NCBI GenBank assembly: GCA_024958715.1
Contig: JANWUS010000053.1
Span: 186,001-250,000 of the forward strand
DNA length: 64,000 nucleotides
Direction: 5' to 3'
From: Cyanobium sp. FGCU52
GTDB taxonomy: Bacteria; Cyanobacteriota; Cyanobacteriia; PCC-6307; Cyanobiaceae
Made by a program: the position numbers and the translations under genes. Shown piece by piece: positions 46,210-55,148 of this stretch. The stretch's first letter is position 1. Each line of letters opens with the position of its first letter. The notes below the pieces were generated by a model. The model searched no databases and had not been told where the DNA came from. It saw only the letters and a program-made list of their open reading frames with translations.

Positions 46210-46872
46210 TCAGGCGGCGGTGCGTGAGAGCCAGCGCAGGCCGTCGCGGATCCAGTCGTCGACGGGGGCATCGGCCGCCAGGCCGGCGGCGGCCACGGCC
46301 CGCAGGGCGCGGTGAACTTCGAGCGTTTCGTAGCCCAGGGCCTCCAGGGTGGCCTGCACCTCGGCCCGGCTGGCATCGGCCGGCCCCTCGCCGCCGCCGG
46401 CACCGCTCTCGAGCGCGATCACCTCGGCGCTCACGGCTGCCGAGGCCGCCGGGTAGCGCTGCTGCAGCCGGGCGCGCAGATCCACCGACAGCCGCTCGGC
46501 GGTGCGCTTGCCCACCCCCGGCGCCTGGGCCAGCCGCCGCAGGTCGGCCTGCACGATCGCCCGCACCAGCTCGGCCGTTTCCATCTCGCCCAGCAGCCCG
46601 AGGGCCATCTGCGGCCCCACGCCGCTGACGCCCACCAGCTCCCGGAACAGCTCGCGCTCCTCGCGCCGGGGGAAGCCGAACAGGGTCCAGGCGTCCTCGC
46701 GCACGCTGTGGTGGATGTGCAGGCCCAGCTCGCTTCCGGCCGGCGGCAGGGCCTGCCACTGGCGCCGGCCCAGCTGCACCTCGTAGCCCACACCGCCGCA
46801 GATCAGCAGCACACCGCAGCGGGGATGCGCCTGCCAGGGGTCGGCGACCCTACCCTGCAGCCAGCCGATCAT
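46210..46872 (-). CDS. ruvA: Holliday junction DNA helicase subunit RuvA
   Basis: 220 residues. It binds four-way junctions and loads RuvB. The N-terminal OB domain begins MIGWLQGRVADPW; the helix-hairpin-helix pair (ELVGVSGVGPQMALGLLGEM and LAQAPGVGKRTAERLSVDL) and the C-terminal three-helix domain (ASRAEVQATLEALGYETLEV) follow. The ATG at 46872 was chosen because the OB domain starts there. The plus-strand lipoprotein gene is divergent and begins close to it, so regulation may be shared. Confidence 0.95.
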   Translation of the reverse strand: MIGWLQGRVADPWQAHPRCGVLLICGGVGYEVQLGRRQWQALPPAGSELGLHIHHSVREDAWTLFGFPRREERELFRELVGVSGVGPQMALGLLGEMETAELVRAIVQADLRRLAQAPGVGKRTAERLSVDLRARLQQRYPAASAAVSAEVIALESGAGGGEGPADASRAEVQATLEALGYETLEVHRALRAVAAAGLAADAPVDDWIRDGLRWLSRTAA

Positions 46873-46894
46873 GGGAACACGCGCGCCGATCCCC

Positions 46895-47353
46895 ATGCTG
46901 CCTGCCCTGCCAACCCCCACCCCGCTGCGGCGGGCGCTCGCCGCCCTGGCCCTGGTGCTGGTGCTGGCGCTGCCCGTGGGCCTGAGCGGTTGCGGCCTGC
47001 TGCGGGGTCAGCCGCCCCAGCGGGTGCTGCTCGATGCCCTGGCGCTGCAGATCCAGCTCACCCAGGGGGCGATCGCCCGGGCGCTGGAGCTGGAGGCGGC
47101 AGGGCTGCCCCAGGTGAGCCGGGTGCGGGTGGAGGAGCAGGAGCCGGTGCGGATCGGCGCGGCCAAGGGCCTGCACCTGCGCGGCCGCTTCGACTGGCGG
47201 CTGGCGGGGGACCCGATCCGGGTGGACAGCCCCTTCGAGCTGTGGCTGGAGCAGGGGCAGCGGGGCGAGAGCTGGCGGCTGGCCCTGCCCAGCGGCCCAT
47301 CGCCCGGGGCGGAGCAGACCTGGACCACCCATCCGCTGCCGCTGCCGGGTTAG
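46895..47353 (+). CDS. Exported lipoprotein, function unknown
   Basis: 152 residues from the ATG at 46895; an ATG at 46871 is in frame but overlaps ruvA. The N-terminus has an Arg, a hydrophobic stretch (LAALALVLVLALPVGLSGC) and a lipobox with the Cys in LSGC, so it is probably lipid-anchored. The mature part is a beta-rich domain (LLDALALQIQLTQGAIARAL, VRIGAAKGLHLRGRFDWRL, DSPFELWLEQGQRGESWRLA) that I cannot name with certainty. It is divergent from ruvA with a 22-base spacer. Confidence 0.7.
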   Translation: MLPALPTPTPLRRALAALALVLVLALPVGLSGCGLLRGQPPQRVLLDALALQIQLTQGAIARALELEAAGLPQVSRVRVEEQEPVRIGAAKGLHLRGRFDWRLAGDPIRVDSPFELWLEQGQRGESWRLALPSGPSPGAEQTWTTHPLPLPG

Positions 47354-47421
47354 GGGCGGCTCAGTGGCTACTCATGCAAAAATCCTTACATCACCTTCGA
47401 GTTCGACCGTCTCCTTAGTCC

Positions 47422-48069
47422 ATGGCTCCAGTGCCCCTGCGCTGCCTGTTTGTTGAAGATCACGGCATGTTCGCCGAGCTGGTGGGCGGGCTGCTGCGCA
47501 GTTCCTGCGACCTCGAAATCGTTGAGCTCGCTCGCACGGCGGCCGAGGGTATGGCGGCCATCGATCGCCATCGCCCCGGGCTGCTGATCCTTGATCTCGA
47601 TCTGCCCGACGGTTCCGGCGTGGCCGTGGCCGAGCATCTGCAGGCCACGGTTCCCCACGGCCGCGTGCTGGTGCTTTCGGCCCAGGCCGCCCAGTTCGTC
47701 TGCCCCGAGGGGCTGCAACCGATCGTGATCGCCGTGGTGGACAAGACCCAGGCCATGGATGTGCTGTTGATCCAGGTGGCCGCCTATGTGGAGAACGTCG
47801 TTGGCACGCCCCCCCCTACGGTGTTCACCTTCGAGAAGCTGAGTGGCCTCACCGGCCGGGAGCGTGAGGTGCTGGGCCGGCTCGGGCTGGGTGAGGCCAC
47901 CAAAGCGATCGCCCACCATCTCGACCTCAGCGTGAGCACCGTGGAGAGCCACCGGCGCAACATCGCCGCCAAGCTCGGGGTCAGTGGCGCCGAGCTGATC
48001 CGTCTGGCGGTGCTTCACAACCTCTCCACCCCGCCTACAGCCGGCGGAGCCGGGCTGCCGCCCGCCTGA
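47422..48069 (+). CDS. NarL/FixJ-type response regulator
   Basis: 215 residues. The receiver domain (about 5-125) has FVEDHGMFAE (acidic pair), phospho-acceptor D58 in LLILDLDLPDGSGVAVAEH, and Lys in VVDKTQ. The LuxR-type HTH (about 140-205) reads SGLTGREREVLGRLGLGEAT and DLSVSTVESHRRNIAAKLGV. An AT-rich stretch (GCAAAAATCCTTACATC, 47374-47390) upstream is a possible promoter. The 3' end overlaps, on the opposite strand, the last 55 bases of the PAS histidine kinase gene. Convergent, overlapping and neighbouring, the two are probable partners. Confidence 0.9.
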   Translation: MAPVPLRCLFVEDHGMFAELVGGLLRSSCDLEIVELARTAAEGMAAIDRHRPGLLILDLDLPDGSGVAVAEHLQATVPHGRVLVLSAQAAQFVCPEGLQPIVIAVVDKTQAMDVLLIQVAAYVENVVGTPPPTVFTFEKLSGLTGREREVLGRLGLGEATKAIAHHLDLSVSTVESHRRNIAAKLGVSGAELIRLAVLHNLSTPPTAGGAGLPPA

Positions 48070-50372
48070 TCGCGTTCGTCCAGCGGCGGGGCGAGCGGCA
48101 GGCGCAGCCGCACCGACGCCCCGCCGAGGCTGGAGCGGCCCAGCTCCAGGTTGCCTCCCAGGTTGGCGAGGATCTGCTCCACCACGAACAGCCCCATCCC
48201 GGTGCCGGTGGGCTTGCTCGTTCTCAATAGAAGTTGCTCGCTACTTGGCGAGGGCAGGCCCGGACCGTTGTCGTCCACTGAGAGCTGCACCTGCTGATCC
48301 ACCCGTTCGAGGCTCAGCCGCAGCCGGGCCTGCCCGGCGGGCACCTCGGCCATGGCCTCGATGGCGTTGTCGATCAGGTTGTTGAGGGCGATCTGTAGTT
48401 GGGTGCCATCGCCCTGCACCAGCCATTCAGCCTCAAGAGCCGCCGTTTCCAGGCGGATGCCCCGGCGCTCCAGCCGCGGTCGCTGGTAGAGCAGGGTGCT
48501 GCGCACCACGCTGCCCAGATCGAGGCGAACGGGTTCGGTGGGCACGCTGCGCAGCAGCGCGTTCATGCGCTCGATCGTCTCCACCACGGTGCGGGCGTTC
48601 TGCTCGATGGCGGGGATCAGCGTGGCCAGGGCCGCAGGGGGTGCCGTGGCGTCCGCCAGTTGCCGCTGGACCAGCCGGCTGTGCAGCAGCAGCAGGCTCA
48701 GGGGCTTCTTGATCTCGTGGGCGATCGCCGCCGCCGCCAGGCTGGTGCGCAGCTTGCGGCGCAGCTCCTCGCTCTTGCGCTCCAGCGCCTCCTGCGCCGC
48801 CCGCCGCTCGTCGATCAGGCGGCAGGCGAGTACCAGGCCCTCCACGGCTCCGCTCCGGCCGATGTGGGGCGTGACGTAGCTCTCCAGCCAGCGGAGGGAG
48901 CCGTCCGCCGTGCGGATCCGTTCTTCGCACACCACCCTCTCGCCGGCCAGGAGGCGCGGCCTGGCCTGCTGGTAGCCGGGACAGGCGCCGCCGTGCTCGA
49001 GGAAGTCGGTGCCGCGCCGCCCCAGCCACTGCTGCGGCTGCCAGCCCAGCAGCGCGGGCAGCGAAGGCGACACCCAGCGAATGATGCCGTCGAGATCGAG
49101 GCGCACCACCAGTTCGCCGCTGCTGCGGGTGAGCAGCTCGATCGTTTCGCTCATCTCGGCCCGTTCGCTGATGTCACGCCAGGTGACGACCAGGCCATCG
49201 CCGAGCTTCACCACCCGCAGATCGAAGTGGCGCAGGGGCTGACCCACGGCCTCCGCAATCACCAGGTTGTCGATCGCCAGCGGCTCGCCGCTCTCCAGGG
49301 TGTGCAGGTAGCGGCCGAACAGCTCGGGGTCGCGCAGGGCCGGCACCACCGGCAGCACCCTTGCCCCCAGCAGCCGCTCCATGGGCTGCCCCATCGCCTG
49401 GCACGCCATCGGATTGACGGCCAGGTAGCGGAAATCCACCACCTTGCCCTCGCTGTCGCGTACCGCCTCGATCACCACGTGGGGATCGAGCAGCGAATCC
49501 AGCGTGGCCCGCAGCCGCTGCCGCTCCGCCGCCTCCCGCTCGCGGGTGCGCACCAGCTCATCCACATCGCGCAGGCCGCTCACGTAGCCGCTGATCGTGC
49601 CGTCGGATTCGCGCAGCGGCGCCACCATCACCGCCATCCAGCGGTAGCCCCCGGAGGCGGTGCGCATGCGCAGCAGGCAATCCCTGGGCCACTGGCCGCT
49701 GGCCAGCAGGGCGGCGCTGAGCTCCGCCAGCCTGGGACGGTCGTCGGGATGGACCCGCTGATCGAGGCTCACCCCCAGCTCGGCGTCGGCCGGCCAGCCG
49801 AGGGCGGTACGGCCTTCGCTGTCAGCGCTGATCCACACCGCCCGCAGGCTGGTGTCGAGCATCACCATCAGATCGCTGCCGAGTTCGGCCAGCTGGCGGA
49901 AGCGCTCATGCCCGCTCTCCAGCTGCCTCCGTGTCTGCACGATCTCGGTGGCATCCACCAGCTGGAAGATGGTGCCCCAGAGCCGGCCTTCGGGATCCTT
50001 CACCGCCGACACCGTCAGGTCGCCCCAGATCACGCTGCCGTCGGCGTGGAGGTAGCGCTTGGTGAGGCGGTAGTGATCGCATTCCCCCGCCAGCAGCCTG
50101 CGGTGCGTCTGCAGCGAGAGGGTGAGGTCGTCGGGATGGGTGAGGCTCTGCCAGTCCCGGGCCAGCAGATCCTCACGGGTGCGGCCCGTGAAGCGCTCCA
50201 GCGCCCCGTTCAACTCACGCAACCGCCCTCCGGGCGTCGCCAGGCCCATGGCGATCGGGGAGTGCTCGGCCGCCAGCTGGAACAGCAGGGTGTCGTGGTG
50301 GAGGGCCCTGTTCATCGCACCCTCGCTGGGCCCCCTGCTTGCCTCTCCGTGCATGGGCTGATGGGCCTTCAC
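48015..50372 (-). CDS. PAS-repeat sensor histidine kinase
   Basis: 785 residues, soluble, no membrane helix. Four PAS/PAC modules occur in the first 500 residues (LFQLAAEHSPIAMGLATPGG; FRQLAELGSDLMVMLDTSLR; a third with AVRDSEGKVVDFRYLAVNPM; IELLTRSSGELVVRLDLDGI). The kinase core has its His in AAAIAHEIKKPLSLLLLHSR (about residue 551), the N box in LQIALNNLIDNAIEAMAEVP, and G boxes VDDNGPGLPS and PTGTGMGLFVVEQILANLGG. The first listed start is at 50372; ATG codons at 50354 and 50315 are alternatives. Its C-terminus is encoded opposite the end of the response regulator gene. Signals are probably cytosolic redox or small ligands. Confidence 0.92.
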   Translation of the reverse strand: MKAHQPMHGEASRGPSEGAMNRALHHDTLLFQLAAEHSPIAMGLATPGGRLRELNGALERFTGRTREDLLARDWQSLTHPDDLTLSLQTHRRLLAGECDHYRLTKRYLHADGSVIWGDLTVSAVKDPEGRLWGTIFQLVDATEIVQTRRQLESGHERFRQLAELGSDLMVMLDTSLRAVWISADSEGRTALGWPADAELGVSLDQRVHPDDRPRLAELSAALLASGQWPRDCLLRMRTASGGYRWMAVMVAPLRESDGTISGYVSGLRDVDELVRTREREAAERQRLRATLDSLLDPHVVIEAVRDSEGKVVDFRYLAVNPMACQAMGQPMERLLGARVLPVVPALRDPELFGRYLHTLESGEPLAIDNLVIAEAVGQPLRHFDLRVVKLGDGLVVTWRDISERAEMSETIELLTRSSGELVVRLDLDGIIRWVSPSLPALLGWQPQQWLGRRGTDFLEHGGACPGYQQARPRLLAGERVVCEERIRTADGSLRWLESYVTPHIGRSGAVEGLVLACRLIDERRAAQEALERKSEELRRKLRTSLAAAAIAHEIKKPLSLLLLHSRLVQRQLADATAPPAALATLIPAIEQNARTVVETIERMNALLRSVPTEPVRLDLGSVVRSTLLYQRPRLERRGIRLETAALEAEWLVQGDGTQLQIALNNLIDNAIEAMAEVPAGQARLRLSLERVDQQVQLSVDDNGPGLPSPSSEQLLLRTSKPTGTGMGLFVVEQILANLGGNLELGRSSLGGASVRLRLPLAPPLDERDQAGGSPAPPAVGGVERL

Positions 50373-50446
50373 CGACCCACCCTGAAGCCTTTCATCCTGA
50401 CGTGCGGGACCGGCCGATCCGGCCGGCAGCAGCGGCTCGGAGGCGA

Positions 50447-50644
50447 TCAGGCCCCGATCCGCTGCGAGACCTGGGTGGAGCCCGTTGAGCCAGGTTCCTG
50501 GAGCAGGGCCGTTTCGAGCAGATAGGCGGCGAGATTGCTGAGTGAGCGCCCCTGCTCGTTGCTGCGCTGCAGCAGGTCCTGGTACGTGCGGAAGGGAATC
50601 GTGATGCTGACGCGGCGGGGGGAGCGGAAGGCGTGAGCCGTCAT
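50447..50644 (-). CDS. Ribbon-helix-helix (CopG-like) protein
   Basis: 65 residues from the ATG at 50644 (50656 is possible). The RHH pattern is FRSPRRVSITIPFRTYQDLL followed by the helix turn QGRSLSNLAAYLLETALLQ, which matches a DNA-binding dimer. No toxin gene accompanies it, and the C-terminal 18 residues are Ser/Thr-rich. It may be a stand-alone regulator. It lies between the kinase gene (same strand, 74-base gap) and the antiporter gene (133 bases upstream). Confidence 0.75.
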   Translation of the reverse strand: MTAHAFRSPRRVSITIPFRTYQDLLQRSNEQGRSLSNLAAYLLETALLQEPGSTGSTQVSQRIGA

Positions 50645-50777
50645 GGGGGAGTCCATTGCGTTGTGCTGCCGCCTGGGGCCTGAATGCGGCATCCCGCCAT
50701 CGTGTTGCAACTGCTGCGCGGCGGAAATCCCCAGTTCTGGGGTGTTACCGGTGGCAGCGACCTCGTTCAGCGTTGGC

Positions 50778-52115
50778 TCACCGCCTCGCTGCCGCCGGCG
50801 GGAGAGAGTCGGGCGGCAGCCCGAGCCAGCGGCTCAGGTGGGGCAGGGTGAGGCCCTGCAGCAGCAGGTTGAGCATCACCACGGTGAACACGATGCCGGC
50901 GGCGTTGGTCTGCAGGGAGCTCACCGCGGCCTGGTCGATGCCAGGCAGGGTGGGGATCGCGTCCACCGCCGCGAGGCTCAGGGCCAGCGGCACCGCCCCG
51001 CGCAGGCCGCACCAGGAGATCAATGCCGTCTCCCTCAGGTTGAACGGCGACCAGGGCTGCACCGCCAGCACGCTGAGCGGCCTGGCGATCAGCATCAGGC
51101 CCGCGGCTGCGACCCCCCCTTCGCTGAGCGAGGGAAGGAGACGGGCCGGATTCATGGCGATCCCGAACAGCAGGAACACGGTGATCGTGGTCATCGTGTT
51201 GAACGGAAGCAGCGTCTCCTGAAGGCTTGCTGCTGTGATCCGGCTGTTGCTGAAGTGAAAATTACAGAGAAACAGGCCCGTGATGTACACGCTGATCAGA
51301 CCGGAACCGCCCAGCATCTCCGAGATGCCATACGACAGCATTCCCAGTGAAATTCCGAGAATCAGAAGCTCCTCCTTGCGACGCACCAGCCGGTTGAGGC
51401 AGAAGCTGGCCAGCACGCCCAGCAGAAGGCCCAGGACCAGGCCGGAGCCAAGCTTCTGCACGAACAGCTGCACCTGTTCCAGCAGCAGCGTGGGCACATC
51501 CTTACCGCGGCTGAGGCTGCCGCCGCTGAGGGTGAGCACGATGCCGAGGAACAGGATGGCGGCGGGATCATTCATCGACGACTCGAACTCCACCAGCGCC
51601 CGCAGCCGATGGGGGATGCTGCTGCCCACGCTCTCCAGCACCGAGATCGTGGCGCCGGCATCGGTGGAGCCGAGGCAGGCGGCGATCAGCAGCGCCACGG
51701 TGAGCGGCAGCTGGTGGAATCCCAGGGCGATGCCGCCGGCATTGGGCGATGCCGTGGCCCAGATGATCAGGCCGAGCAGCAGCGTGGAGATCAGCACACC
51801 GCCGAAGGCCAGAATCAGGCCATAGCGAAGAAAGCCACGGATCGAGGCCAGCTCGGTGCACAGGCCCGCATAGAACAGCAGCATCGCCAGTGTGAGTGTA
51901 TGAATCCACTCAATCGACGTATGACTGACTGAGATGAAGCGTGGATTGATGGCCAGCCCGAACAGCAGCACGCCCAGCACCGCCGGGATCCCGAAACGCA
52001 GCGAGAAGCGACTGATCGCCAGTGTGCCGAGAAAGATGGCGCCGATCACCACCATCACCAGCGGCAGCGACACCTGGTGGTTGAGCAGGGCCGTGGTCAG
52101 GGTGGGTGCTTGCAA
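50778..52115 (-). CDS. CPA1-type Na+(K+)/H+ antiporter
   Basis: 445 residues, ten or more hydrophobic segments. Signature segments are FGIPAVLGVLLFGLAINPRF, LGSTDAGATISVLESVGSSI (Asp/Thr of the ion site), FESSMNDPAAILFLGIVLTL with the conserved Asn-Asp pair, and WCGLRGAVPLALSLA near the C-terminus. It exchanges Na+ or K+ for protons across the cytoplasmic membrane, helping pH and salt homeostasis. It starts 4 bases after the DMT exporter stop, so the two form a transporter operon with the DMT gene first. Confidence 0.92.
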   Translation of the reverse strand: MQAPTLTTALLNHQVSLPLVMVVIGAIFLGTLAISRFSLRFGIPAVLGVLLFGLAINPRFISVSHTSIEWIHTLTLAMLLFYAGLCTELASIRGFLRYGLILAFGGVLISTLLLGLIIWATASPNAGGIALGFHQLPLTVALLIAACLGSTDAGATISVLESVGSSIPHRLRALVEFESSMNDPAAILFLGIVLTLSGGSLSRGKDVPTLLLEQVQLFVQKLGSGLVLGLLLGVLASFCLNRLVRRKEELLILGISLGMLSYGISEMLGGSGLISVYITGLFLCNFHFSNSRITAASLQETLLPFNTMTTITVFLLFGIAMNPARLLPSLSEGGVAAAGLMLIARPLSVLAVQPWSPFNLRETALISWCGLRGAVPLALSLAAVDAIPTLPGIDQAAVSSLQTNAAGIVFTVVMLNLLLQGLTLPHLSRWLGLPPDSLPPAAARR

Positions 52116-52119
52116 GGCT

Positions 52120-52989
52120 TCAGGACGCTCGGCCTGACTGTAGTTTCGAAGCCGGAAGACTCAGCAGCGTCGCGCTCAGAATCAGCGCCGCTCCCAAGGC
52201 GGTGGCCGGCGCCAGCGCTTCGTCGAACCACAGCCAGCCCCACAGCGCCGCGAATGGAACCTGGGCATAGCCGAGGGCGGTCGCCGGCGCCAGTGGCAGC
52301 CGCACCAGCCCCCAGGTGAGCCCCATCTGGCCCAGCTGGGTGAACAGCCCCACCCCGATCAGCCACAGCCACTCCGTGCCCTGGGGCAGCACCGGATCGA
52401 GCGCCACCAACGGCAGGCTCAGGGGCAGGGAGGTGAGCGGGAAGTAGAGCATGATCACCAGCGCCGGCTCGGTGCGCCCGAGCTCTCGCACACTCACGTA
52501 GGCCAGGGCGGTGAGCCCCGCGCCCGCCAGGGCCAGCAGCACCCCCAGCGGCGACGGGGCGGCCCCCGGCGGAGCGCACACCAGCAGCACCCCCAGCCAG
52601 CCGAGCGGGATCGCCAGCAGCAGCCTCCGGCCCACGCCTTCCCCCAGCCAGTGCCAGCCGGCCACCGCCGAGAGCGTGGGGTAGAGGTATTGCAGCACCG
52701 TGGCGGTCGCCAGCGGCAGCAGCGTCAGCGCGGCGAACACACAGGCCAGGGCGATCGAGCCGAGCAGGCCGCGCAGCACCAGCAATCGCCGGCGCTGCCC
52801 CCAGGGCGACAGGCCCGCCGCCCGCAGCAGGACAGCGCACAGCGCCAGGCTCACCAGCGAGCGCGCCAGCACCACCTCGGCCACCGGGATGCGGCGCCCC
52901 ACGGTCTTGACGCACACGGCCATCAGGCTGAAGCTCAGCGCCGCCGCCAGCAGGGCCAGGGCCGCCCGGCGCGGCTGCGGGTCCGTCAT
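52120..52989 (-). CDS. EamA/DMT family transporter
   Basis: 289 residues with ten transmembrane helices in two EamA repeats (about 10-135 and 145-285). Recognisable stretches are VVLARSLVSLALCAVLLRAA and ATATVLQYLYPTLSAVAG in repeat 1, and MGLTWGLVRLPLAPATALGY, then FAALWGWLWFDEAL, in repeat 2. DMT proteins export metabolites or drugs; the substrate is unknown. It is divergent from dnaG, with 83 bases shared between them, and is followed after 4 bases by the antiporter gene. Confidence 0.9.
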   Translation of the reverse strand: MTDPQPRRAALALLAAALSFSLMAVCVKTVGRRIPVAEVVLARSLVSLALCAVLLRAAGLSPWGQRRRLLVLRGLLGSIALACVFAALTLLPLATATVLQYLYPTLSAVAGWHWLGEGVGRRLLLAIPLGWLGVLLVCAPPGAAPSPLGVLLALAGAGLTALAYVSVRELGRTEPALVIMLYFPLTSLPLSLPLVALDPVLPQGTEWLWLIGVGLFTQLGQMGLTWGLVRLPLAPATALGYAQVPFAALWGWLWFDEALAPATALGAALILSATLLSLPASKLQSGRAS

Positions 52990-53072
52990 CGGGCCGATCG
53001 GGCCACAGGGGTGGTGGCAGGGGGCAGAATGGAGCCGTTCCTGCCACCACCGGTGGGGCCTGCGTTCGCTCC

Positions 53073-55148
53073 ATGGCCCTGACCCTTCCCCGCATCCATC
53101 CGCGCACGATCGAGGCCGTCAAGGAGCGCGCCGACATCGTCGATGTGGTGGGCGATCACGTGGTGCTCAAGAAGAAGGGGCGCGAGTTCGTCGGGATCTG
53201 CCCTTTCCACGACGACAGCAAGCCGTCGATGACGGTGTCTCCGGCCAAGCAGTTCTACTACTGCTTCTCCTGCGGAGCCGGCGGCAACGCGATCAAGTTC
53301 CTGATGGAGCTGCAGCGCTCCAGCTTCAGCGATGTGGTGCTGGAGCTGGCGCGCCGCTATCAGCTGCCGGTCGAGACCGTCGACGGTCCCCAGCAGGAGC
53401 GCCTGCGGCAGCAGCTGTCGCGCCGCGAGTCCCTGCATCGGGTGCTCGCCCTGGCGGCCGGCTGGTTCCAGAGCCAGCTGCGCAGCCCCCAGGGGGCCGC
53501 CGCGCTTGCCTATCTGCGCGAGAGCCGTGGTCTGAGCGAGACCACGATCGACGCCTTTGCGCTCGGCTACGCCCCCGAGCGCTGGGATGGTCTGCTGCGC
53601 CATCTCCAGCAGGTGGAGGGCCTGGCGCCGGAGCTGCTGGAGGCGGCCGGGCTGGTGGTGCCGCGCCGTGGCGGCGACGGCTTCTACGACCGCTTCCGCC
53701 ACCGCGTGATGGTGCCGATCCGCGACCGTCAGGGCCGGGTGATCGGCTTCGGCGGCCGCAGCCTCGACGGCGCCGAGCCCAAATACCTCAACTCGCCGGA
53801 AACGGAGGTGTTCGAGAAGGGCAAGCACCTCTTCGGCCTCGATCGCGCCGCCGACGCCATCCGCCGCGAGGACCGGGCGGTGGTGGTGGAGGGTTACTTC
53901 GATGTGATCGCCCTGCATGCGGCCGGCATCACCAACGCCGTGGCGGCGCTGGGCACGGCCCTCAGCAGCCAGCAGATCACCCAGCTGTGCCGCTGCTGCG
54001 ACGGCAAGCGGCTGATCCTCAACTTCGACAGCGACAACGCCGGTGTGCGCGCCGCGGAGCGGGCGATCGGCGCGGTGGAGCAGCTGGCGCTGCAGGGCCA
54101 GCTGGAGCTGCGGGTGCTGCAGCTGCCCGCCGGCAAGGATCCCGATGAGTTCCTCAAGGCGCACGGCTGCGGCGACTACCGAGCCCTGCTCGATGGCGCC
54201 CCCCTCTGGCTCGACTGGCAGATCGAGCAGGTGCTCGCAGGCCGCGATCTCGCCCGCGCCGACCAGTTCCAGCAGGCCGTCACCGGCCTGGTGGCCCTGC
54301 TGGGCAAGCTGCCCCAGAGCGCCGTGCGCAGCCACTACCTGCAGCGGGTGGCCGAGCGCCTCTCCGGCGGCCAGGCCCGGCTGGCCCTGCAGCTCGAGGA
54401 CGACCTGCGCCAGCAGGTGAAGGGCCAGCGCTGGCACGGGCGCTCCACGAAGTGGGAGCAGCCCGGCGATGCCGGCCTCAGGGAGCGGGCCGAGGCCGAC
54501 CTGCTGCGCCTCTACCTCCACTGCCCCGAGCACCGGGGTGCCGTGCGCCAGGAGCTGCGCACCCGCGAGCTGGAGGACTTTGCCCTCCAGCACCACCGGC
54601 TGCTGTGGGCGATCGTCAGCGAACTCGAGGAAGACAACCTCGGCGCCGGCCGGCTGGAGGCGATCGCCCGCGGCACCGATCCGGGCCACGATCTGGCCGG
54701 CCTCGATCTGCCCCGCCTGCTCGGCGATCGCCTGCTGCTGGAGCGCAGCGATCTGCACCAGCGGCTCACGCCCCTGCTCCACCCCAGCGAGGTGCAACAG
54801 CTGGCCCTGCAGCAGCCCCTGCTGCAGCTGCGGGGAGCCGCCGCCGTGCTCGAGCGCCAGCGCACCCTGCGCCGCTGCCGCCACCTGCTCGACGCCTGGA
54901 GCGCCCAGCGGCTGGGCACCCTCGAAACCTGTATCGCCCGCCTGCTGGGCGAGGAGGCCGATCCCGGCGGCGCCCTCGCCACCGCGGGCCTGGCGATGGA
55001 GGCCCGCATCGACGCCCTTTTCGCCGAACTCAACAGCGACGCCCTGCGCTTCCAGGAGGCCTACTACAGCGAGCGCCGCTACCTGGGCGAACTGGATCGG
55101 CTGCGCTGCGCTTCCGTCGAGGAGCTGGTGCTTCCCCCGGCCGCCTGA
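53073..55148 (+). CDS. dnaG: DNA primase
   Basis: 691 residues. The zinc-binding domain has C43, H46, C64 and C67 in GICPFHDDSKPSMTV and QFYYCFSCGAGGNAIKF. The RNA polymerase domain follows, with the TOPRIM Glu in VVVEGYFDVIAL (about 272) and Asp-x-Asp in LILNFDSDNAGVRAAERAI (about 315). The C-terminal helicase-binding region (about 450-690) is helical and Gln/Leu-rich. It makes RNA primers for DnaE. The 3' end overlaps the converging DUF4143 gene by 70 bases. A palindrome core shared with the dnaE upstream region lies 17 bases before the start. Confidence 0.96.
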   Translation: MALTLPRIHPRTIEAVKERADIVDVVGDHVVLKKKGREFVGICPFHDDSKPSMTVSPAKQFYYCFSCGAGGNAIKFLMELQRSSFSDVVLELARRYQLPVETVDGPQQERLRQQLSRRESLHRVLALAAGWFQSQLRSPQGAAALAYLRESRGLSETTIDAFALGYAPERWDGLLRHLQQVEGLAPELLEAAGLVVPRRGGDGFYDRFRHRVMVPIRDRQGRVIGFGGRSLDGAEPKYLNSPETEVFEKGKHLFGLDRAADAIRREDRAVVVEGYFDVIALHAAGITNAVAALGTALSSQQITQLCRCCDGKRLILNFDSDNAGVRAAERAIGAVEQLALQGQLELRVLQLPAGKDPDEFLKAHGCGDYRALLDGAPLWLDWQIEQVLAGRDLARADQFQQAVTGLVALLGKLPQSAVRSHYLQRVAERLSGGQARLALQLEDDLRQQVKGQRWHGRSTKWEQPGDAGLRERAEADLLRLYLHCPEHRGAVRQELRTRELEDFALQHHRLLWAIVSELEEDNLGAGRLEAIARGTDPGHDLAGLDLPRLLGDRLLLERSDLHQRLTPLLHPSEVQQLALQQPLLQLRGAAAVLERQRTLRRCRHLLDAWSAQRLGTLETCIARLLGEEADPGGALATAGLAMEARIDALFAELNSDALRFQEAYYSERRYLGELDRLRCASVEELVLPPAA

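Noticed and set aside
48015-48069. The kinase/regulator overlap as evidence of a mis-called gene end
   Set aside because: Both proteins have coherent C-terminal sequence to their stops, so the overlap is likely real.
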